Made by a program: the position numbers and the translations under genes
The notes under the pieces: model-generated
What the model was told of the DNA's origin: nothing
The model's database searches: none
The model's input: only the letters and a program-made list of their open reading frames with translations
Shown: positions 33,873 through 45,840 of the stretch, one piece after another
How positions within the stretch are numbered: position 1 is the stretch's first letter
Layout: each line of letters opens with the position of its first letter
Assembly (NCBI RefSeq): GCF_038050405.1
Contig: NZ_CP150901.1
Location: forward strand, 3,782,001-3,846,000
Length of the DNA: 64,000 bases
Direction: 5' to 3'
DNA from: Paraburkholderia sp. IMGN_8
Lineage (GTDB): Bacteria > Pseudomonadota > Gammaproteobacteria > Burkholderiales > Burkholderiaceae

Positions 33873-34586
33873 TCATTCGGCGTCCGCTTCGCGCACTGCG
33901 CGTACGAACGCCGCCATCCGGGCGTGATCCTTCACGCCCTTGGCGCCCGGCACCTCGATGCCGCTCGAGACATCGACCGCGTACGGGCGCACGCGATGGA
34001 TCGCGTCACTGACGTTTTGCGCGTTCAACCCACCACTCAAAACGGCCCGACGCGCGAGCTCTGCTGGAATAAGTGACCAATCGAAAACCTTCCCGCCGCC
34101 GCCATAACCTTCGACATGGGTGTCGAACAGAAGGCCGCTGGCTGCTGAATAGTTAAGCGCCGATTTTACCAAATCAGCGGGCTGAGTATCCGCCGCGATG
34201 CGCAACGCGCGCAACCAAGGCAAACCCGCAAAGCTGGCGAGCGATTCGCACTGCTCCGCGGTCTCGTCGCCGTGGAATTGCAGCAGCGTAAGCCCGACAT
34301 TGCTTCCGACTTCGCGGACCCAGTCCGGCGTCGCGTTGACGAACAAGCCGACTACCGATACGAACGGCGGCACGTCGTGCACCAGCTCGACCGCCTGCGC
34401 CACGCTGACCGAGCGCGGACTGGGGGGATAGAACACGAGGCCGATCGCGTCAGCGCCGAGGTCGATCGCGTGCGTTACATCTTCAGGCTTCGACAAGCCG
34501 CAGAGCTTGATACGCGTGCGGCGCGGCGCGGCTTGACGCGGTTCGCCGGCTTGGGCTTCGGCCGCCAGGTTTTCGGTTGAATTCAT
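33873..34586 (-). CDS. trpF: Phosphoribosylanthranilate isomerase
   Basis: TrpF performs the Amadori rearrangement of phosphoribosylanthranilate. The 237-residue TIM barrel has the active-site cysteine in [12 protein letters not shown] and the C-terminal [14 protein letters not shown] phosphate loop. The ATG at 34586 overlaps the truA TGA by 4 bp, which argues for this start. The first 25 residues before RRTRIKLCG are a non-conserved tail. TrpC, D and E are not in this window. Confidence 0.94.
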   Translation of the reverse strand: MNSTENLAAEAQAGEPRQAAPRRTRIKLCGLSKPEDVTHAIDLGADAIGLVFYPPSPRSVSVAQAVELVHDVPPFVSVVGLFVNATPDWVREVGSNVGLTLLQFHGDETAEQCESLASFAGLPWLRALRIAADTQPADLVKSALNYSAASGLLFDTHVEGYGGGGKVFDWSLIPAELARRAVLSGGLNAQNVSDAIHRVRPYAVDVSSGIEVPGAKGVKDHARMAAFVRAVREADAE

Positions 34587-35398
34587 GATTCCGGTTGCTC
34601 GCTCCATACGGTACTCCACGGCACGCTGCCGGTCTGCGGCGCGGGCACGGCGAATTGCTCAGGATAGCCCACCTGCGCCAGGTACAGGCCGTCCGGCATG
34701 AAGGTCGGCGCGGCGCAATCACGATCGCCGCTGGCGAGAACTTCTGCTATCCATTCGACCGGATGGCGTCCGCGGCCGACAGCAACGAGGCATCCCATCA
34801 GGTTGCGCACCATGTGATGCAGAAACGCGTTCGCTCGAAAGCGGAAATGGATGAAGTCGCCCTGTTGCCGCAAGTCGATCTGATACAGATGCTTGACCGG
34901 CGTTTTCGCCTGACATTGCGACGAACGGAACGCAGAAAAATCGTGTTCGCCGATCAGGAAGACAGCGGCGGCACGCATCGCGTCGACGTCGAGCGGCATG
35001 TGCACCCAACCGGCCCGCGTGGCCAGCATCGGCGAGCGCACCGGGTTCACGTACAGCACGTAATGATAAGTCCGCTCGAACGCCGAGAAACGCGCGTGGA
35101 ACTCGTCGGGCATCGGCTTCGCCCACTGCACGGAGATGGTGTGCGGCAGAAACGCGTTGGTGCCGCGAACCCATGAAAAATCCGCGCGATCGAGTTCGGT
35201 ATCGAAATGCACGACCTGGCCGAGACCGTGCACGCCCGTATCCGTACGACCCGCGACGACCGTTTGCACCGTCGTCTGCGCGAACTCGCGAAGCGCCCGT
35301 TCGAGTTCGTCCTGCACCGTCTTGCCGTGCGGCTGCGACTGCCAACCGCAGAATGCCGAGCCGTCGTACTGGACGCCTAAAGCGATACGCTTCTTCAC
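34583..35398 (-). CDS. truA: tRNA pseudouridine(38-40) synthase
   Basis: TruA makes pseudouridine at positions 38-40 of tRNA anticodon arms. The 271-residue protein has the catalytic aspartate D53 in [17 protein letters not shown] and the [12 protein letters not shown] motif. The start is a GTG at 35398 that overlaps the fimV stop as GTGA, and the stop overlaps trpF, so fimV-truA-trpF appear translationally coupled. Confidence 0.95.
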   Translation of the reverse strand: MKKRIALGVQYDGSAFCGWQSQPHGKTVQDELERALREFAQTTVQTVVAGRTDTGVHGLGQVVHFDTELDRADFSWVRGTNAFLPHTISVQWAKPMPDEFHARFSAFERTYHYVLYVNPVRSPMLATRAGWVHMPLDVDAMRAAAVFLIGEHDFSAFRSSQCQAKTPVKHLYQIDLRQQGDFIHFRFRANAFLHHMVRNLMGCLVAVGRGRHPVEWIAEVLASGDRDCAAPTFMPDGLYLAQVGYPEQFAVPAPQTGSVPWSTVWSEQPES

Positions 35399-37977
35399 GA
35401 CAACGGTGCGAGCGTCGAGAGCAACGTGCGGGCTTCGATGCGCGTGGCCGGATCGTTCGCTTCGATCACTTCGTTGATGAGCGCGCGCGCACCGGACAAG
35501 TCGCCGAGGTCGATGTATTCGGCGGCCAGATCGAGCTTGTTGCGGGCGATGCGCTTGAGATCGGCCTGCGTGAAAGCCGGTAGCGGCTGAGCGGGGCTCG
35601 GCGGCAACTCGAGGTCGAAGTCCAGGTTCAGCGCGCCGAAGCCAGCCGCGCCGAGGCCCGCAACCGCCGCGTGGCCTGCCGTGCCAGAGGCGATTTCATT
35701 GGCGATATGCGGGGCATCGTCGTCCGCATCGTGAGGCGCAACTGCCTGGTGCGCGGCAGTCTCCGGGGACGCAACCGGCTGCGTCGCGAGCGATGCGGGC
35801 GCGATCGCGGCGGCATCGCTCGATTCGACGCGCGGCGGCAATGGCATGTCGAGACTGCTGAACGCATCGACGGCATCGCGGGGAAATTCGGTCGGCACCG
35901 CCGGCGCGGGCTGAGCTTGCGCGGCGGGAGCCTGCTCGAAGTGTGGTGCGCTCGCTGGCGATGTGTCCTGTGACGAGAACGGCGCTGCGGGCGCCGGATG
36001 CGTCGACGCGTCGCTGTCCGGCTGGCCGAACGGCGAAGTCGTGTGCGGCTCGACGTACTGCTGCGTAAAATCGACTGCCGGTTGCGGCACGTTCAGATCG
36101 TCGTGCGGCTTCGTGAGCGGCGCAGCTGGCTCGTCGTCCCATTGCAGACGGCGGGGTGGCAGCTCCTCTTGATGCAGGACCTCGCTGACCGGCTCGAGCG
36201 GCGTCATCGGCAACGCTTCGGCGCCGAGTTCGGCGGCGGCGGCAATGCTTGCGGCTGTGGTCGCGCCGTCGAAGTTTTCGTGATTGGCCGGCGGAATGGG
36301 TTCGGACGTAAAGCCGCCGTGAGCGGCTGGCGAGACGTCGGGGGTCGGTTGCGCTGGTTCGAAGGGCGCGGGCGTCGACTGGCGCTCTTGCCAGGGGTGC
36401 TCGGACGCGGCGGGCTCTTGCGCCGGGAAGGGGGCGCTGGTCGTTTCGGGTTGGAGGGCCGCTGCTTCGCGTTCTGCTGTCGCACCGTCTGCTGTCGCAC
36501 GTTCTGCTGCTAGCTCCGCTGCATGTTCTGCCGCCTCGCGTTCTGCCTCCGCACGCTCCGCTGCCTCACGCTCCCGCGCTGCTGCTTGTCGCTGTTCCGC
36601 TTCACGTTCCGCCGCGGCACGTTCTGCGGCTTCCCGCGCCGCCGCCTCGCCTTCTGCGGCCTCACGCTCTGCTTCCACCAGTGCCGCCGCGCGCTGCATC
36701 GCTACGTCGTCGCTCACGTCTGCCGATTCGCTCACGGGAAGCTGTTCACGCGTCGAAGCGATCTCCTGCGCGCCCGCCGCTCGCGCTGACGCCGTCACGT
36801 TATCGTCTGCACGCGTAGCTTCAGCCGACGCAATCCCCTCGCGCTTACGGCGACGCAGACGCAGAGCCGCCAGCAATGCGACCAACGCTGCGCCAACCGC
36901 CGCCGCCACGCTCAAATTCGTTTGCGACATCGCGGGTTCGTTCGACGTGGAATTCGCCGCACCGCTATGACCGGCCACGACCGCCGCGGACGATGCCCCC
37001 ATCGACGGCTGCGCGCCGGTCGAGGCGGTGCCCGTCGCTGTCGTCGAACCGCCGATGCCGTGCTTCTGCAACTCCATCAGCACACGGTTTTTCAGCGCAA
37101 GCAATTGCTGCAAGCTCGATACCTGGGCATGCGCTTGCGACGCCGGCTGAGCGACCGTGGCTGGAGCAGCCGTTGCGCCAGGCGCCGATGCTCCTTCGGC
37201 TGGCTCGCTGGCGGAAGGCTGGATCGACCCGGACCAGACATTTGCGCCGCTGGCCGGCAGGGTGGCCGAAGCGGCCGCCTGCGAACCCGCTAGCGGCGCG
37301 GACGAAACCGCGCCCGTCACGGCTGCGCCACCCGCCGACACCGCGCTCGCCCCCGGCGTCGCGGGGGTTGCCTGGGGCGCTGCGCTGACAACGCTCGTCA
37401 CTGCGGGTGTTGCGGGCGCTGCAGCGTGAGCCGCGGCGCTTGCCGCGCTCGCTGCCGCGGCATTGACCTGCGCTCCCCCGCTCGCCGCACCAACCGCCGC
37501 TGCCACGTTCGACGCGGAGGCAGGCGCAGGGGCGGATGCAGCAACAGCCGCAGCCCCCGCACTCGCCGACGAAGCCGCCAAGGCCCCGGAGGCATCCAGC
37601 GCCGGCACCGTCAACAGAGCACCCATGCGCATCCGGCTCGGGTCATGGCTCATGAAGGCGTTCGGATTCGAATCGAACAACGCGCGTGAGGCGCGCGCGA
37701 GCGTCGCCCGGTCGTGCGATTGCGTGACGGCAATCGCCACATCGTTCAGCGACTGCCCAGGCCGAACCGTGTACTGACTGCCTGCGGCATATGACGTGGA
37801 CGCGGAAGCCGACGCGCCCTCGGACGCGCTCGCGGCGTCGCCGGGCGCGGCCAGCGCGTTACCTGCGCCGGCGCCAACGCCGGCCACCGCGAAAGCCAAA
37901 GCAGCCGCGGCCGCCGCCAACCGGCCTGCACGTTGATGAATAAACATAGCCCGAAGGGAAGAGAGTCGAAGGTTCAT
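35395..37977 (-). CDS. fimV: FimV/HubP-family polar landmark protein with LysM-like domain
   Basis: An 860-residue bitopic protein. It has a signal peptide (1-43, ending ALAAP), a periplasmic LysM-like peptidoglycan-binding segment (about 68-125), a long Ala/Ser-rich linker, one membrane helix (about 350-372) and an Arg/Lys stop-transfer. The cytoplasmic part contains Glu/Ala/Arg heptad-like repeats (about 430-510, REAAEREAA pattern), Pro-rich spacer and the FimV C-terminal domain in the last 60 residues ([17 protein letters not shown]). In Pseudomonas and Vibrio, FimV/HubP organise the cell pole and type IV pili. The locus asd-fimV-truA is conserved there too. The start at 37977 follows AGGAGT. 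Confidence 0.9.
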   Translation of the reverse strand: MNLRLSSLRAMFIHQRAGRLAAAAAALAFAVAGVGAGAGNALAAPGDAASASEGASASASTSYAAGSQYTVRPGQSLNDVAIAVTQSHDRATLARASRALFDSNPNAFMSHDPSRMRMGALLTVPALDASGALAASSASAGAAAVAASAPAPASASNVAAAVGAASGGAQVNAAAASAASAAAHAAAPATPAVTSVVSAAPQATPATPGASAVSAGGAAVTGAVSSAPLAGSQAAASATLPASGANVWSGSIQPSASEPAEGASAPGATAAPATVAQPASQAHAQVSSLQQLLALKNRVLMELQKHGIGGSTTATGTASTGAQPSMGASSAAVVAGHSGAANSTSNEPAMSQTNLSVAAAVGAALVALLAALRLRRRKREGIASAEATRADDNVTASARAAGAQEIASTREQLPVSESADVSDDVAMQRAAALVEAEREAAEGEAAAREAAERAAAEREAEQRQAAAREREAAERAEAEREAAEHAAELAAERATADGATAEREAAALQPETTSAPFPAQEPAASEHPWQERQSTPAPFEPAQPTPDVSPAAHGGFTSEPIPPANHENFDGATTAASIAAAAELGAEALPMTPLEPVSEVLHQEELPPRRLQWDDEPAAPLTKPHDDLNVPQPAVDFTQQYVEPHTTSPFGQPDSDASTHPAPAAPFSSQDTSPASAPHFEQAPAAQAQPAPAVPTEFPRDAVDAFSSLDMPLPPRVESSDAAAIAPASLATQPVASPETAAHQAVAPHDADDDAPHIANEIASGTAGHAAVAGLGAAGFGALNLDFDLELPPSPAQPLPAFTQADLKRIARNKLDLAAEYIDLGDLSGARALINEVIEANDPATRIEARTLLSTLAPLS

Positions 37978-38050
37978 CGGGACTCCTGGCGCATCAGCGC
38001 GCAGCCCTTGTTTGCGGTTGGAAAGAGACAAGATAATCGGGGCACACAAT

Positions 38051-38084
38051 GAAAAAAGCGTCGCGGGAAATGCGACGCTTTTTG
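38051..38084 (-). terminator. Intrinsic terminator after asd
   Basis: AAAAAGCGTCGC and GCGACGCTTTTT form a GC-rich stem with a short loop, flanked by A and T runs so that it works in either direction. It lies in the gap between asd (stop at 38118) and fimV. A second 7-bp stem (CTACGCG / CGCGTAG, 38091-38111) precedes it. It suggests fimV has its own promoter. Confidence 0.85.
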
Positions 38085-38117
38085 AGTTTTCTACGCGTCG
38101 TGAACGCGTAGTTTACT

Positions 38118-39239
38118 TTACTTGTCGAGCACAATGCGAAGCATGCGACGCAGCGGTTCGGCCGCGCCCCACAGCAGCTGATCGCCGACCGTGAAGGCCG
38201 ACAGATATTCGCCGCCCATTGCCAGCTTGCGCACACGGCCGACCGGCACCGTCAGCGTGCCCGTCACCACCGCGGGGGACAGATCGCGCATCGACGCTTC
38301 ACGCTCGTTCGGCACGACCTTGACCCAGTCGTTGCCCGACGCGAGGATGCTGTTCACTTCGTCCAGCGGCACGTCCTTGTTCAGCTTGATGGTCAGCGCC
38401 TGCGAGTGGCAGCGCATGGCGCCGATCCGCACGCAGAGGCCATCCACCGGAATCGAACCCGGCGCGCCCATGGCCGGCTTGCCGAGGATCTTGTTGGTCT
38501 CGGCGCCGCCCTTCCATTCTTCTTTCGACATGCCGTTGCCGAGATCCTTGTCGATCCACGGAATCAGCGAGCCGGCGAGCGGAACGCCGAAGTTGTCCGT
38601 CGGCATACGGTCGCTGTTCATCGCGCTCAGCACGCGGCGGTCGATATCGAGAATCGCCGACGACGGATCCGCCAGATCTTCCTTGGCCGCGCCGTACAGC
38701 GTGCCCATTTGTTGCAGCAGTTCGCGCATGTTCTGCGCGCCCGCGCCCGAAGCAGCCTGGTACGTCATGGCCGTCATCCAGTCGACGAGGTTTTCGCGGA
38801 ACAGGCCGCCGAGCGCCATCAGCATCAGGCTGACCGTGCAGTTGCCGCCGATGAAATTCTTCTGGCCCTTGACCAGCGCGTTCTTGATCACGTCGAGGTT
38901 GACCGGATCGAGAATGATGACCGCGTCGTCCTTCATGCGCAGCGACGAAGCCGCGTCGATCCAGTAGCCGTTCCAGCCCGCTGCGCGCAGCTTCGGGAAC
39001 ACTTCATTCGTGTAATCGCCGCCCTGGCAGGAGATGATCGCTTCGCACTTCTTCAGGTCTTCGATGCTTGTAGCATCTTTGAGCTTGGTCTCGTTTTTGG
39101 CGAACGACGGCGCGTTGCCGCCCGCATTGCTGGTGCTGAAAAACACCGGTTCGATCAAGTCGAAATCGCCTTCCTGCTGCATACGTTGCATCAGGACGCT
39201 GCCGACCATACCGCGCCAACCTACGAGACCTACGTTCAT
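38118..39239 (-). CDS. asd: Aspartate-semialdehyde dehydrogenase
   Basis: Asd reduces beta-aspartyl phosphate to aspartate semialdehyde with NADPH, feeding lysine, diaminopimelate, threonine and methionine synthesis. The 373-residue protein has the N-terminal nucleotide-binding [13 protein letters not shown] and the catalytic cysteine C134 in GGNCTVSLM. The start at 39239 is the family start and follows GAAGGG. It belongs to the gamma-type Asd of about 370 residues. It is preceded by a 334-bp gap with its own promoter candidate and followed by a terminator, so it is probably monocistronic. Confidence 0.96.
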   Translation of the reverse strand: MNVGLVGWRGMVGSVLMQRMQQEGDFDLIEPVFFSTSNAGGNAPSFAKNETKLKDATSIEDLKKCEAIISCQGGDYTNEVFPKLRAAGWNGYWIDAASSLRMKDDAVIILDPVNLDVIKNALVKGQKNFIGGNCTVSLMLMALGGLFRENLVDWMTAMTYQAASGAGAQNMRELLQQMGTLYGAAKEDLADPSSAILDIDRRVLSAMNSDRMPTDNFGVPLAGSLIPWIDKDLGNGMSKEEWKGGAETNKILGKPAMGAPGSIPVDGLCVRIGAMRCHSQALTIKLNKDVPLDEVNSILASGNDWVKVVPNEREASMRDLSPAVVTGTLTVPVGRVRKLAMGGEYLSAFTVGDQLLWGAAEPLRRMLRIVLDK

Positions 39240-39573
39240 GACTTCATACCCTTCGAGTGGAAACTTCCCCGCATCTTTGCCCGCAGTGACCGCGCGGGGA
39301 AGATGAGCGGGCACGACGGACGATCAGCGTTTCGTGATCGTTTTCGGGGTAATCGTTTTGATGGTAATGGCGAACTCAACCACACGGGCCGTTTTGCCGT
39401 GCAGTTCGGAAATCGAGGAGATTTGGGAGATCTGCGCCATCGCTACAATATACACGAAAACCGGAATCTGGCGACGCCATCGTCCGTATTACGCGCGAAT
39501 TGGCCTGTTTTCGAGGCCAATTCGCGTTTTAAAGGCCGTTTGAGGACCTAACGACTGCTTGGGCTTAAACGCT
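39240..39573 (-). promoter_or_regulatory. asd promoter region and hairpin after leuB
   Basis: The gap holds a candidate extended minus-10 element for asd on the minus strand (TGTATATT, about 39447-39454). It also holds a perfect 13-bp hairpin, CGCGAATTGGCCT / AGGCCAATTCGCG, at 39494-39526. The hairpin is followed by TTTT on the plus strand; on the minus strand it lies 48 bp after the leuB stop and may end or protect that transcript. Nothing coding was seen. Confidence 0.45.
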
Positions 39574-40641
39574 TTACAGCGCGGCGACCACCGCGTCGCC
39601 CATTGCTGCGGTGCCGACTTGCTGGCAGCCCGGCGTCAGAATGTCGCCAGTGCGGAAGCCTTGCTCGAGCACCTTCTTGACCGCGTTTTCAATACGGTCA
39701 GCTTGTTCCGCCTTATTCAGCGAATAACGCAGCATCATCGCGGCCGAGAGAATCGTGGCCAGCGGATTCGCCACGCCCTTGCCGGCGATATCCGGCGCGG
39801 AGCCGTGCGACGGCTCGTACAAGCCCTTGTTGTTCTTGTCGAGCGAGGCCGACGGCAGCATGCCGATCGAACCCGTCAGCATCGCGGCTTCGTCGGAGAG
39901 AATGTCGCCGAACATGTTGCCGGTCACGATCACGTCGAACGACTTCGGGGCCTTCACCAGTTGCATGGCCGCGTTGTCGACGTACATATGCGACAGTTCG
40001 ACGTCCGCATATTCCTTCGACACGTCGATCATCACGTCTTTCCAGAACTGCGACGTTTCGAGCACGTTGGCTTTATCGACCGACGTCAGCTTCTTGCCGC
40101 GCTTTTGCGCCGCCTGAAACGCAACGTGCGCGATACGGCGCACTTCGGGCTCCGAATAACGCATCGTGTCGAAACCTTCCTTCGAACCGGCAAAGAGGCC
40201 ATCCGGCGCTTCGCGTACGCCGCGCGGCGAGCCGAAGTAGATGTCGCCGTTCAGTTCGCGCACGATCAGGATATCGAGGCCCGAGACGATTTCCGGCTTC
40301 AGCGAAGAAGCGCCCGTCAGTTGCGGATAGCAGATCGCCGGACGGAAGTTCGCGAACAATTGCAGGTGCTTGCGCAAACCGAGAATCGCCTGCTCCGGAC
40401 GCAGCGCGCGTTCGAGCGTGTCGTATTTCCAGTCGCCAACGGCGCCGAACAGGATCGCATCGGCTTCCTTCGCCAGCGCGAGCGTCGAATCGGGCAGCGG
40501 ATGACCCTTCGCTTCGTAGCCTGCGCCGCCAACCGGCGCCTCTTCGAGTTCGAACTTTTCGCCGAGCACGTTCAGGACCTTGACGGCCTCCTTGACGATT
40601 TCGGGACCGATGCCGTCGCCCGGCAAGACTGCGATCTTCAT
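39574..40641 (-). CDS. leuB: 3-isopropylmalate dehydrogenase
   Basis: LeuB oxidises and decarboxylates 3-isopropylmalate in leucine synthesis, using NAD. The 355-residue protein begins [14 protein letters not shown], has the substrate arginines around [21 protein letters not shown], and the [20 protein letters not shown] segment. It is the last leu gene, 75 bp after leuD. Confidence 0.97.
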   Translation of the reverse strand: MKIAVLPGDGIGPEIVKEAVKVLNVLGEKFELEEAPVGGAGYEAKGHPLPDSTLALAKEADAILFGAVGDWKYDTLERALRPEQAILGLRKHLQLFANFRPAICYPQLTGASSLKPEIVSGLDILIVRELNGDIYFGSPRGVREAPDGLFAGSKEGFDTMRYSEPEVRRIAHVAFQAAQKRGKKLTSVDKANVLETSQFWKDVMIDVSKEYADVELSHMYVDNAAMQLVKAPKSFDVIVTGNMFGDILSDEAAMLTGSIGMLPSASLDKNNKGLYEPSHGSAPDIAGKGVANPLATILSAAMMLRYSLNKAEQADRIENAVKKVLEQGFRTGDILTPGCQQVGTAAMGDAVVAAL

Positions 40642-40716
40642 GCGAATTTCCTTGATGATTTTCTTCGAGACTTCTGAGCTTGAATCAGCGAACGGGATCT
40701 AGGCCCTTACGCCTTT

Positions 40717-41367
40717 TTAGCCGACGATGCGGTGATTGAGCCACGGCTGCTTCGCGATCCGCTCCGCTTCGAACTGGCGAATCTTGTCCGCGTGGCGCAG
40801 CGTGAGGCCGATATCGTCGAAGCCGTTCAGCAGGCAGTATTTACGGAAACCCGCGACCTCGAACGGATATTCGGTGCCGTCGCCGACGCGCACGACTTGC
40901 GCTTCAAGGTCGATCGTCAGCTGGAAGCCGTTGAACGCGTACGTTTCGTTGAACAGGTGATCGACTTGCTGTTCGCTCAGCACGATCGGCAGCAGGCCGT
41001 TCTTGAAGCAGTTGTTGTAGAAAATATCCGCGAAGCTCGGCGCGAGCAGCGCACGGAAACCGTATTGCTGCAACGCCCACGGCGCGTGCTCACGCGAGCT
41101 GCCGCAGCCGAAGTTCTTGCGCGCCAGCAACACCGACGCGCCTTGATAGCGCGGCTGGTTCAGCACGAAATCCGGATTCAGCGGACGCTTCGAATTGTCC
41201 TGACCCGGTTCGCCGTGGTCGAGGTAACGCCATTCATCGAACGCGTTCGGCCCGAAACCCGTGCGCTTGATCGACTTCAGGAACTGCTTCGGAATGATCG
41301 CGTCCGTATCGACGTTCTCGCGATCGAGCGGCGCCACGACGCCGGTGTGTACGATGAATTTATCCAT
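40717..41367 (-). CDS. leuD: 3-isopropylmalate dehydratase small subunit
   Basis: LeuD pairs with LeuC to isomerise 2- to 3-isopropylmalate. The 216-residue protein has the family start ([22 protein letters not shown]) and the [15 protein letters not shown] loop. The start is set at 41367; upstream in-frame residues are not conserved. An entericidin gene lies between it and leuC. Confidence 0.97.
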   Translation of the reverse strand: MDKFIVHTGVVAPLDRENVDTDAIIPKQFLKSIKRTGFGPNAFDEWRYLDHGEPGQDNSKRPLNPDFVLNQPRYQGASVLLARKNFGCGSSREHAPWALQQYGFRALLAPSFADIFYNNCFKNGLLPIVLSEQQVDHLFNETYAFNGFQLTIDLEAQVVRVGDGTEYPFEVAGFRKYCLLNGFDDIGLTLRHADKIRQFEAERIAKQPWLNHRIVG

Positions 41368-41453
41368 GACGCTTGCGCCTGTTTCAAGACCGGGCGATGC
41401 GCGTGGCAGCCGCAAAGCTACCCGCCGCATCGCCGGCAAAAATCGAAAACCGC

Positions 41454-41612
41454 TTATTTGTCAGCGTGGTTGCTGATCGAATTGCCGAGGTGCGACATGT
41501 CCTCGCCGAATCCGTGTACCGTATTGCAGCCGGCCAGACCGAACAGCAACCCAGCCAACGTACCGAGCGCGAAGCGGCGCAATAGAGTGGTGCGATTCAT
41601 GTTCTTCATCAT
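41454..41612 (-). CDS. Entericidin A/B family small lipoprotein
   Basis: A 52-residue peptide: two N-terminal methionines, a basic stretch ([11 protein letters not shown]), a hydrophobic core and a lipobox LAGC with the lipidated cysteine at residue 29. A short tail with [17 protein letters not shown] follows, the pattern of entericidins (small membrane lipoproteins of the EcnA/EcnB antidote/toxin type; the role in this genus is unknown to me). The start codon lies 5 bp after the leuC stop; ATG at 41609 is an alternative. It sits between leuC and leuD and is probably co-transcribed. Confidence 0.8.
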   Translation of the reverse strand: MMKNMNRTTLLRRFALGTLAGLLFGLAGCNTVHGFGEDMSHLGNSISNHADK

Positions 41613-41617
41613 GCGAA

Positions 41618-43027
<1,410 letters not shown>

Positions 43028-43209
43028 GGTATGCGGGGTAGGAATGACTGCGGGCTGACTGTGTCGGTCGATTATGCCACGCGGCAGCCCGCTTTGGGCC
43101 CCTCCACCAGGGAGAAAACCGATAAAAAACAGGGAGTTGGGTGGTAGTGGCGATACCTGTATGGGTGTTACCCGGCATGGGATTTCGTGACGATGGCAGC
43201 GGTAAAAAC

Positions 43210-43425
43210 ATGGCGCGCCGGCCAAAGAACAAGGCGGAAGCGGCCAGCCCTGGTGAAACCGGTCACGCGGCTAACGCCGGGAAAGTGTCTAAACATCGCC
43301 CGAGGCAGTTCGCCAACCTCGTACCAGAAACGATTTTCGACGTAATCGAAGCTGAAGCGAAAACCGTGTTGGACGAGGAGAGTGAATCGAATGAGGAGAT
43401 GGGGCATACACCGGACAACGCCTAG
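43210..43425 (+). CDS. Hypothetical small hydrophilic protein (doubtful)
   Basis: A possible 71-residue protein with a basic N-terminus (MARRPKNK) and acidic C-terminus (DEESESNEE). It is not recognised. The open frame extends upstream to 43141 but the ATG at 43210 starts the polar part. No clear ribosome-binding site is visible, and an antisense frame overlaps, so it may not be translated. Confidence 0.25.
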   Translation: MARRPKNKAEAASPGETGHAANAGKVSKHRPRQFANLVPETIFDVIEAEAKTVLDEESESNEEMGHTPDNA

Positions 43426-43589
43426 TCCGCGGCATGCGGGCTCCATCCCCCACACCTAGCGTGCCAGCTCGAAGCCGAGTTGCGCGCGGCCGAGCGGCGT
43501 TAAGTCGCTTTCCCGCGCGCGCCCGACAAAGTCAGTCTCGAAGTGACCCGCAGGAAAATCCTGCGGACTTTCGCCACGCAGGAAGCTCG

Positions 43590-43872
43590 GCAACTGGCGC
43601 TTCAAATACGGTATCGCCGAACTGTGCGACGTGGCGAATCTCTCGGCGCGCTCGCTGCATCGTTACTTTGTGCGGCATGTGGGTGAAAGCGTCGGGCGCT
43701 ATTTGAACCGGCTGCGCATCGGCTATGCAACGCGGCAATTAACCGACACGCGCTGGCTGATCGCGTTGATCGCTACGAAAGCGGGCTTTCCGAACCTCGC
43801 AAATTTCAATCGGCAGTTTTTGTCGGGGCGCGGCATGACGCCGAGTGCGTCCCGGCGCTTTTTCGAAACCCA
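43590..43872 (+). pseudogene. Remnant of an AraC-family regulator (C-terminal HTH only)
   Basis: The frame encodes a recognisable AraC DNA-binding region: VANLSARSLHRYFVRH, RLRIGYATRQLTDT and AGFPNLANFNRQF followed by GMTPSASRRFF. There is no sensor domain, and a TGA lies in frame shortly upstream. The frame then runs on past the normal end into the gltA terminator, so there is no proper stop. It looks like a decayed regulator of the type with a cupin N-terminus. Confidence 0.7.
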
Positions 43873-43994
43873 CGGCCATGCACGAAGGACGCCGCTTCGA
43901 TACCGGCCAGCCTCAAGACACGCCCGCCCTCGCCCGAACGAACGAGACGGCGCCAAGCCCGCACACCGGCTTAACGGCACGGCACCACGCGATA

Positions 43995-44035
43995 CAAAAA
44001 CAAAACGCCCCAACGATAAACCCGTTGGGGCGTTT
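43995..44035 (-). terminator. Intrinsic terminator of gltA
   Basis: On the minus strand AACGCCCCAACG pairs with CGTTGGGGCGTT (12 bp or more) with a 7-base loop, followed by TTTTGTTTTTG. It lies about 70 bp after the gltA stop and is a textbook rho-independent terminator. Confidence 0.9.
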
Positions 44036-44105
44036 CCAATCAGCACAGACTCTACGCTCATTCGCAGCAAACAAACCGCCACGAACCACGCAGACTCAAA
44101 CCCGA

Positions 44106-45407
44106 TCAACGTTGCGCGAGCGGCTTCGCTTCACGTTGCGTGTCGCCGATGAACAGCTGACGCGGACGGCCAATCTTCTGTTCCGGATCGGCGATCATTT
44201 CGTTCCACTGTGCAATCCAGCCGACCGTACGCGCCATCGCGAAGATACACGTGAACATCGACGTCGGAATGCCCAGCGCGCGCTGCACGATGCCCGAGTA
44301 GAAGTCGACGTTCGGGTACAGCTTGCGCGACACGAAGTATTCGTCTTCCAGTGCGATCTTTTCCAGCGCCATGGCCAGCTTGAACAGCGGGTCGTCGTGC
44401 AGGCCCAGCTCTTCCAGCACTTCGTGGCAGGTTTCGCGCATCAGCTTCGCACGCGGATCGTAGTTCTTGTACACACGGTGACCGAAGCCCATCAGCTTCA
44501 CGCCCGAGTTCTTGTCCTTCACCTGCTTGATGAACTCAGGAATATTGTCGACCGAGCCGATTTCTTCCAGCATGTTCAGTGCGGCTTCGTTCGCACCGCC
44601 GTGCGCCGGGCCCCACAAACAAGCGATACCGGCTGCGATACACGCGAACGGGTTCGCGCCCGACGAACCGGCGAGACGCACGGTCGAGGTCGAAGCGTTC
44701 TGTTCATGGTCCGCGTGCAGGATCAGGATACGGTCGAGCGCGCGCACCAGCACGTCGTTGACCTTGTACTCTTCGCACGGGTTCGAGAACATCATGTGCA
44801 TGAAGTTCGCGCTGTACGACAGGTCGTTCTTCGGATACGCAAACGGCTGACCGATGCTGTACTTGTACGCCATCGCGACCAGCGTCGGCAGCTTCGCGAT
44901 CATGCGAATGGCCGACACTTCACGGTGACGCGGATTGTTGATGTCGAGCGAGTCGTGATAGAAGGCCGACAGCGCGCCGACCGCGGCGACCAGAATCGCC
45001 ATCGGGTGCGCGTCGCGGCGGAAGCCACGGAAGAAGAAGTGCATTTGCTCATGCACCATCGTGTGCTTCGTGACGGTGCCTACGAACTCCGCGTTCTGCT
45101 GCGCGTTCGGCAGTTCGCCCTTCAGCAGCAGGTAGCAGGTTTCGAGGAAGTCGGCGTTTTCCGCGAGGTTGTCGATCGGGTAGCCGCGGTACAGCAGCTC
45201 GCCCTTGTCACCGTCGATATACGTAATCGCCGAATTGCAGGCCGCCGTCGACATGAAGCCCGGGTCGTACGTGAACTTGCCGGTCTGGCCGTACAGTTTG
45301 CGGATGTCGATCACGTCCGGGCCGAGGGTACCCTTGTAAATCGGCATTTCAACGCTCGGCGAATTGTCGCTGAACGATAGCGTGGCTTTAACATCTGACG
45401 GGGTCAT
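44106..45407 (-). CDS. gltA: Type II citrate synthase
   Basis: GltA condenses oxaloacetate and acetyl-CoA to citrate, the entry step of the TCA cycle. At 433 residues it is the large hexameric Gram-negative type. It has an N-terminal beta domain ([13 protein letters not shown]), [14 protein letters not shown] and [15 protein letters not shown] with catalytic histidines, and a late catalytic aspartate region. GAGGATGT precedes the ATG. It lies downstream of sdhE on the same strand, 75 bp away, and ends at a strong terminator. Confidence 0.97.
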   Translation of the reverse strand: MTPSDVKATLSFSDNSPSVEMPIYKGTLGPDVIDIRKLYGQTGKFTYDPGFMSTAACNSAITYIDGDKGELLYRGYPIDNLAENADFLETCYLLLKGELPNAQQNAEFVGTVTKHTMVHEQMHFFFRGFRRDAHPMAILVAAVGALSAFYHDSLDINNPRHREVSAIRMIAKLPTLVAMAYKYSIGQPFAYPKNDLSYSANFMHMMFSNPCEEYKVNDVLVRALDRILILHADHEQNASTSTVRLAGSSGANPFACIAAGIACLWGPAHGGANEAALNMLEEIGSVDNIPEFIKQVKDKNSGVKLMGFGHRVYKNYDPRAKLMRETCHEVLEELGLHDDPLFKLAMALEKIALEDEYFVSRKLYPNVDFYSGIVQRALGIPTSMFTCIFAMARTVGWIAQWNEMIADPEQKIGRPRQLFIGDTQREAKPLAQR

Positions 45408-45482
45408 AGCACATCCTCAATCGAAGTATGGAAACAGGGTTTCGATAATTTGCACGCCTGGAACAACGGACAAGCGGGGCGC

Positions 45483-45755
45483 TTAAGCGTTTCGCAGCAG
45501 CTCCAGCACCCGGATCACGTCCGGGTCGGCAAGGTCGCCCTCTGGTTCCTTGCGCACGAGCAGCAAGTCCATCAGGTCGTTATCGCTCAGCTCGAGCAGG
45601 CGGGTGAGTGCGCCTACATCGGCGTCGCTGAGGTCATGCTCATATCGGCTGAAAAAACGTCCAAAGATCAGATCGTTTTCCAGCAAGCCGCGCCGAGCGC
45701 GCCAGCGAAGGCGCGCGCGGCGAAGAGGGTCGGACTGATGCGATGTTTCGTTCAT
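45483..45755 (-). CDS. sdhE: Succinate dehydrogenase assembly factor SdhE
   Basis: A 90-residue DUF339 protein (SdhE, formerly YgfY) that promotes covalent FAD attachment to SdhA. The key RRGLLENDLIFGRF motif is present, with the RGxxE core, followed by the helical bundle ending in VLELLRNA. I choose ATG 45755 (MNETSHQ). The open frame runs 28 codons further, but that part is encoded by a GC-rich hairpin repeat (45765-45834) and would add family-foreign residues. It sits between sdhB and gltA, as expected. Confidence 0.9.
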   Translation of the reverse strand: MNETSHQSDPLRRARLRWRARRGLLENDLIFGRFFSRYEHDLSDADVGALTRLLELSDNDLMDLLLVRKEPEGDLADPDVIRVLELLRNA

Positions 45756-45764
45756 TTCAGTACG

Positions 45765-45834
45765 CGCCGGGCCGCCCCCAAGCGTACTGACCGCCCCCTC
45801 GGGGGGCAGCGAACGATAGGGAGCGTGGGGGTTG
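45765..45834. repeat. GC-rich hairpin repeat, copy A
   Basis: CGCCGGGCCGCCCC, then CCCCCTCGGGGGG, then a G-run (GTGGGGG) form nested stems. The same arrangement occurs at 50431-50497 in the same orientation. Similar hairpins are common between genes in Burkholderiales, as I recall. It lies between sdhB and sdhE and may stabilise or end part of the sdh transcript. Confidence 0.65.
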
Positions 45835-45840
45835 TTCATC

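Larger units (their letters stand above)
43028..44105. other. 1.1-kb weakly coding gap between leuC and gltA
   Basis: The gap holds the leuC leader, a doubtful small plus-strand frame (43210-43425), an AraC-family fragment (about 43590-43872) and the gltA terminator (43995-44035). No intact gene is convincing. Its codon statistics are poorer than those of neighbouring genes. Confidence 0.6.

Noticed and set aside
43168..43455. A 95-codon minus-strand frame upstream of leuC
   Set aside because: No ribosome-binding site or family similarity, and it overlaps a slightly better plus-strand frame that is itself doubtful.
45755..45839. An upstream start for sdhE at 45839
   Set aside because: The extra codons coincide with a GC-rich repeat found elsewhere in non-coding DNA and are foreign to the SdhE family.
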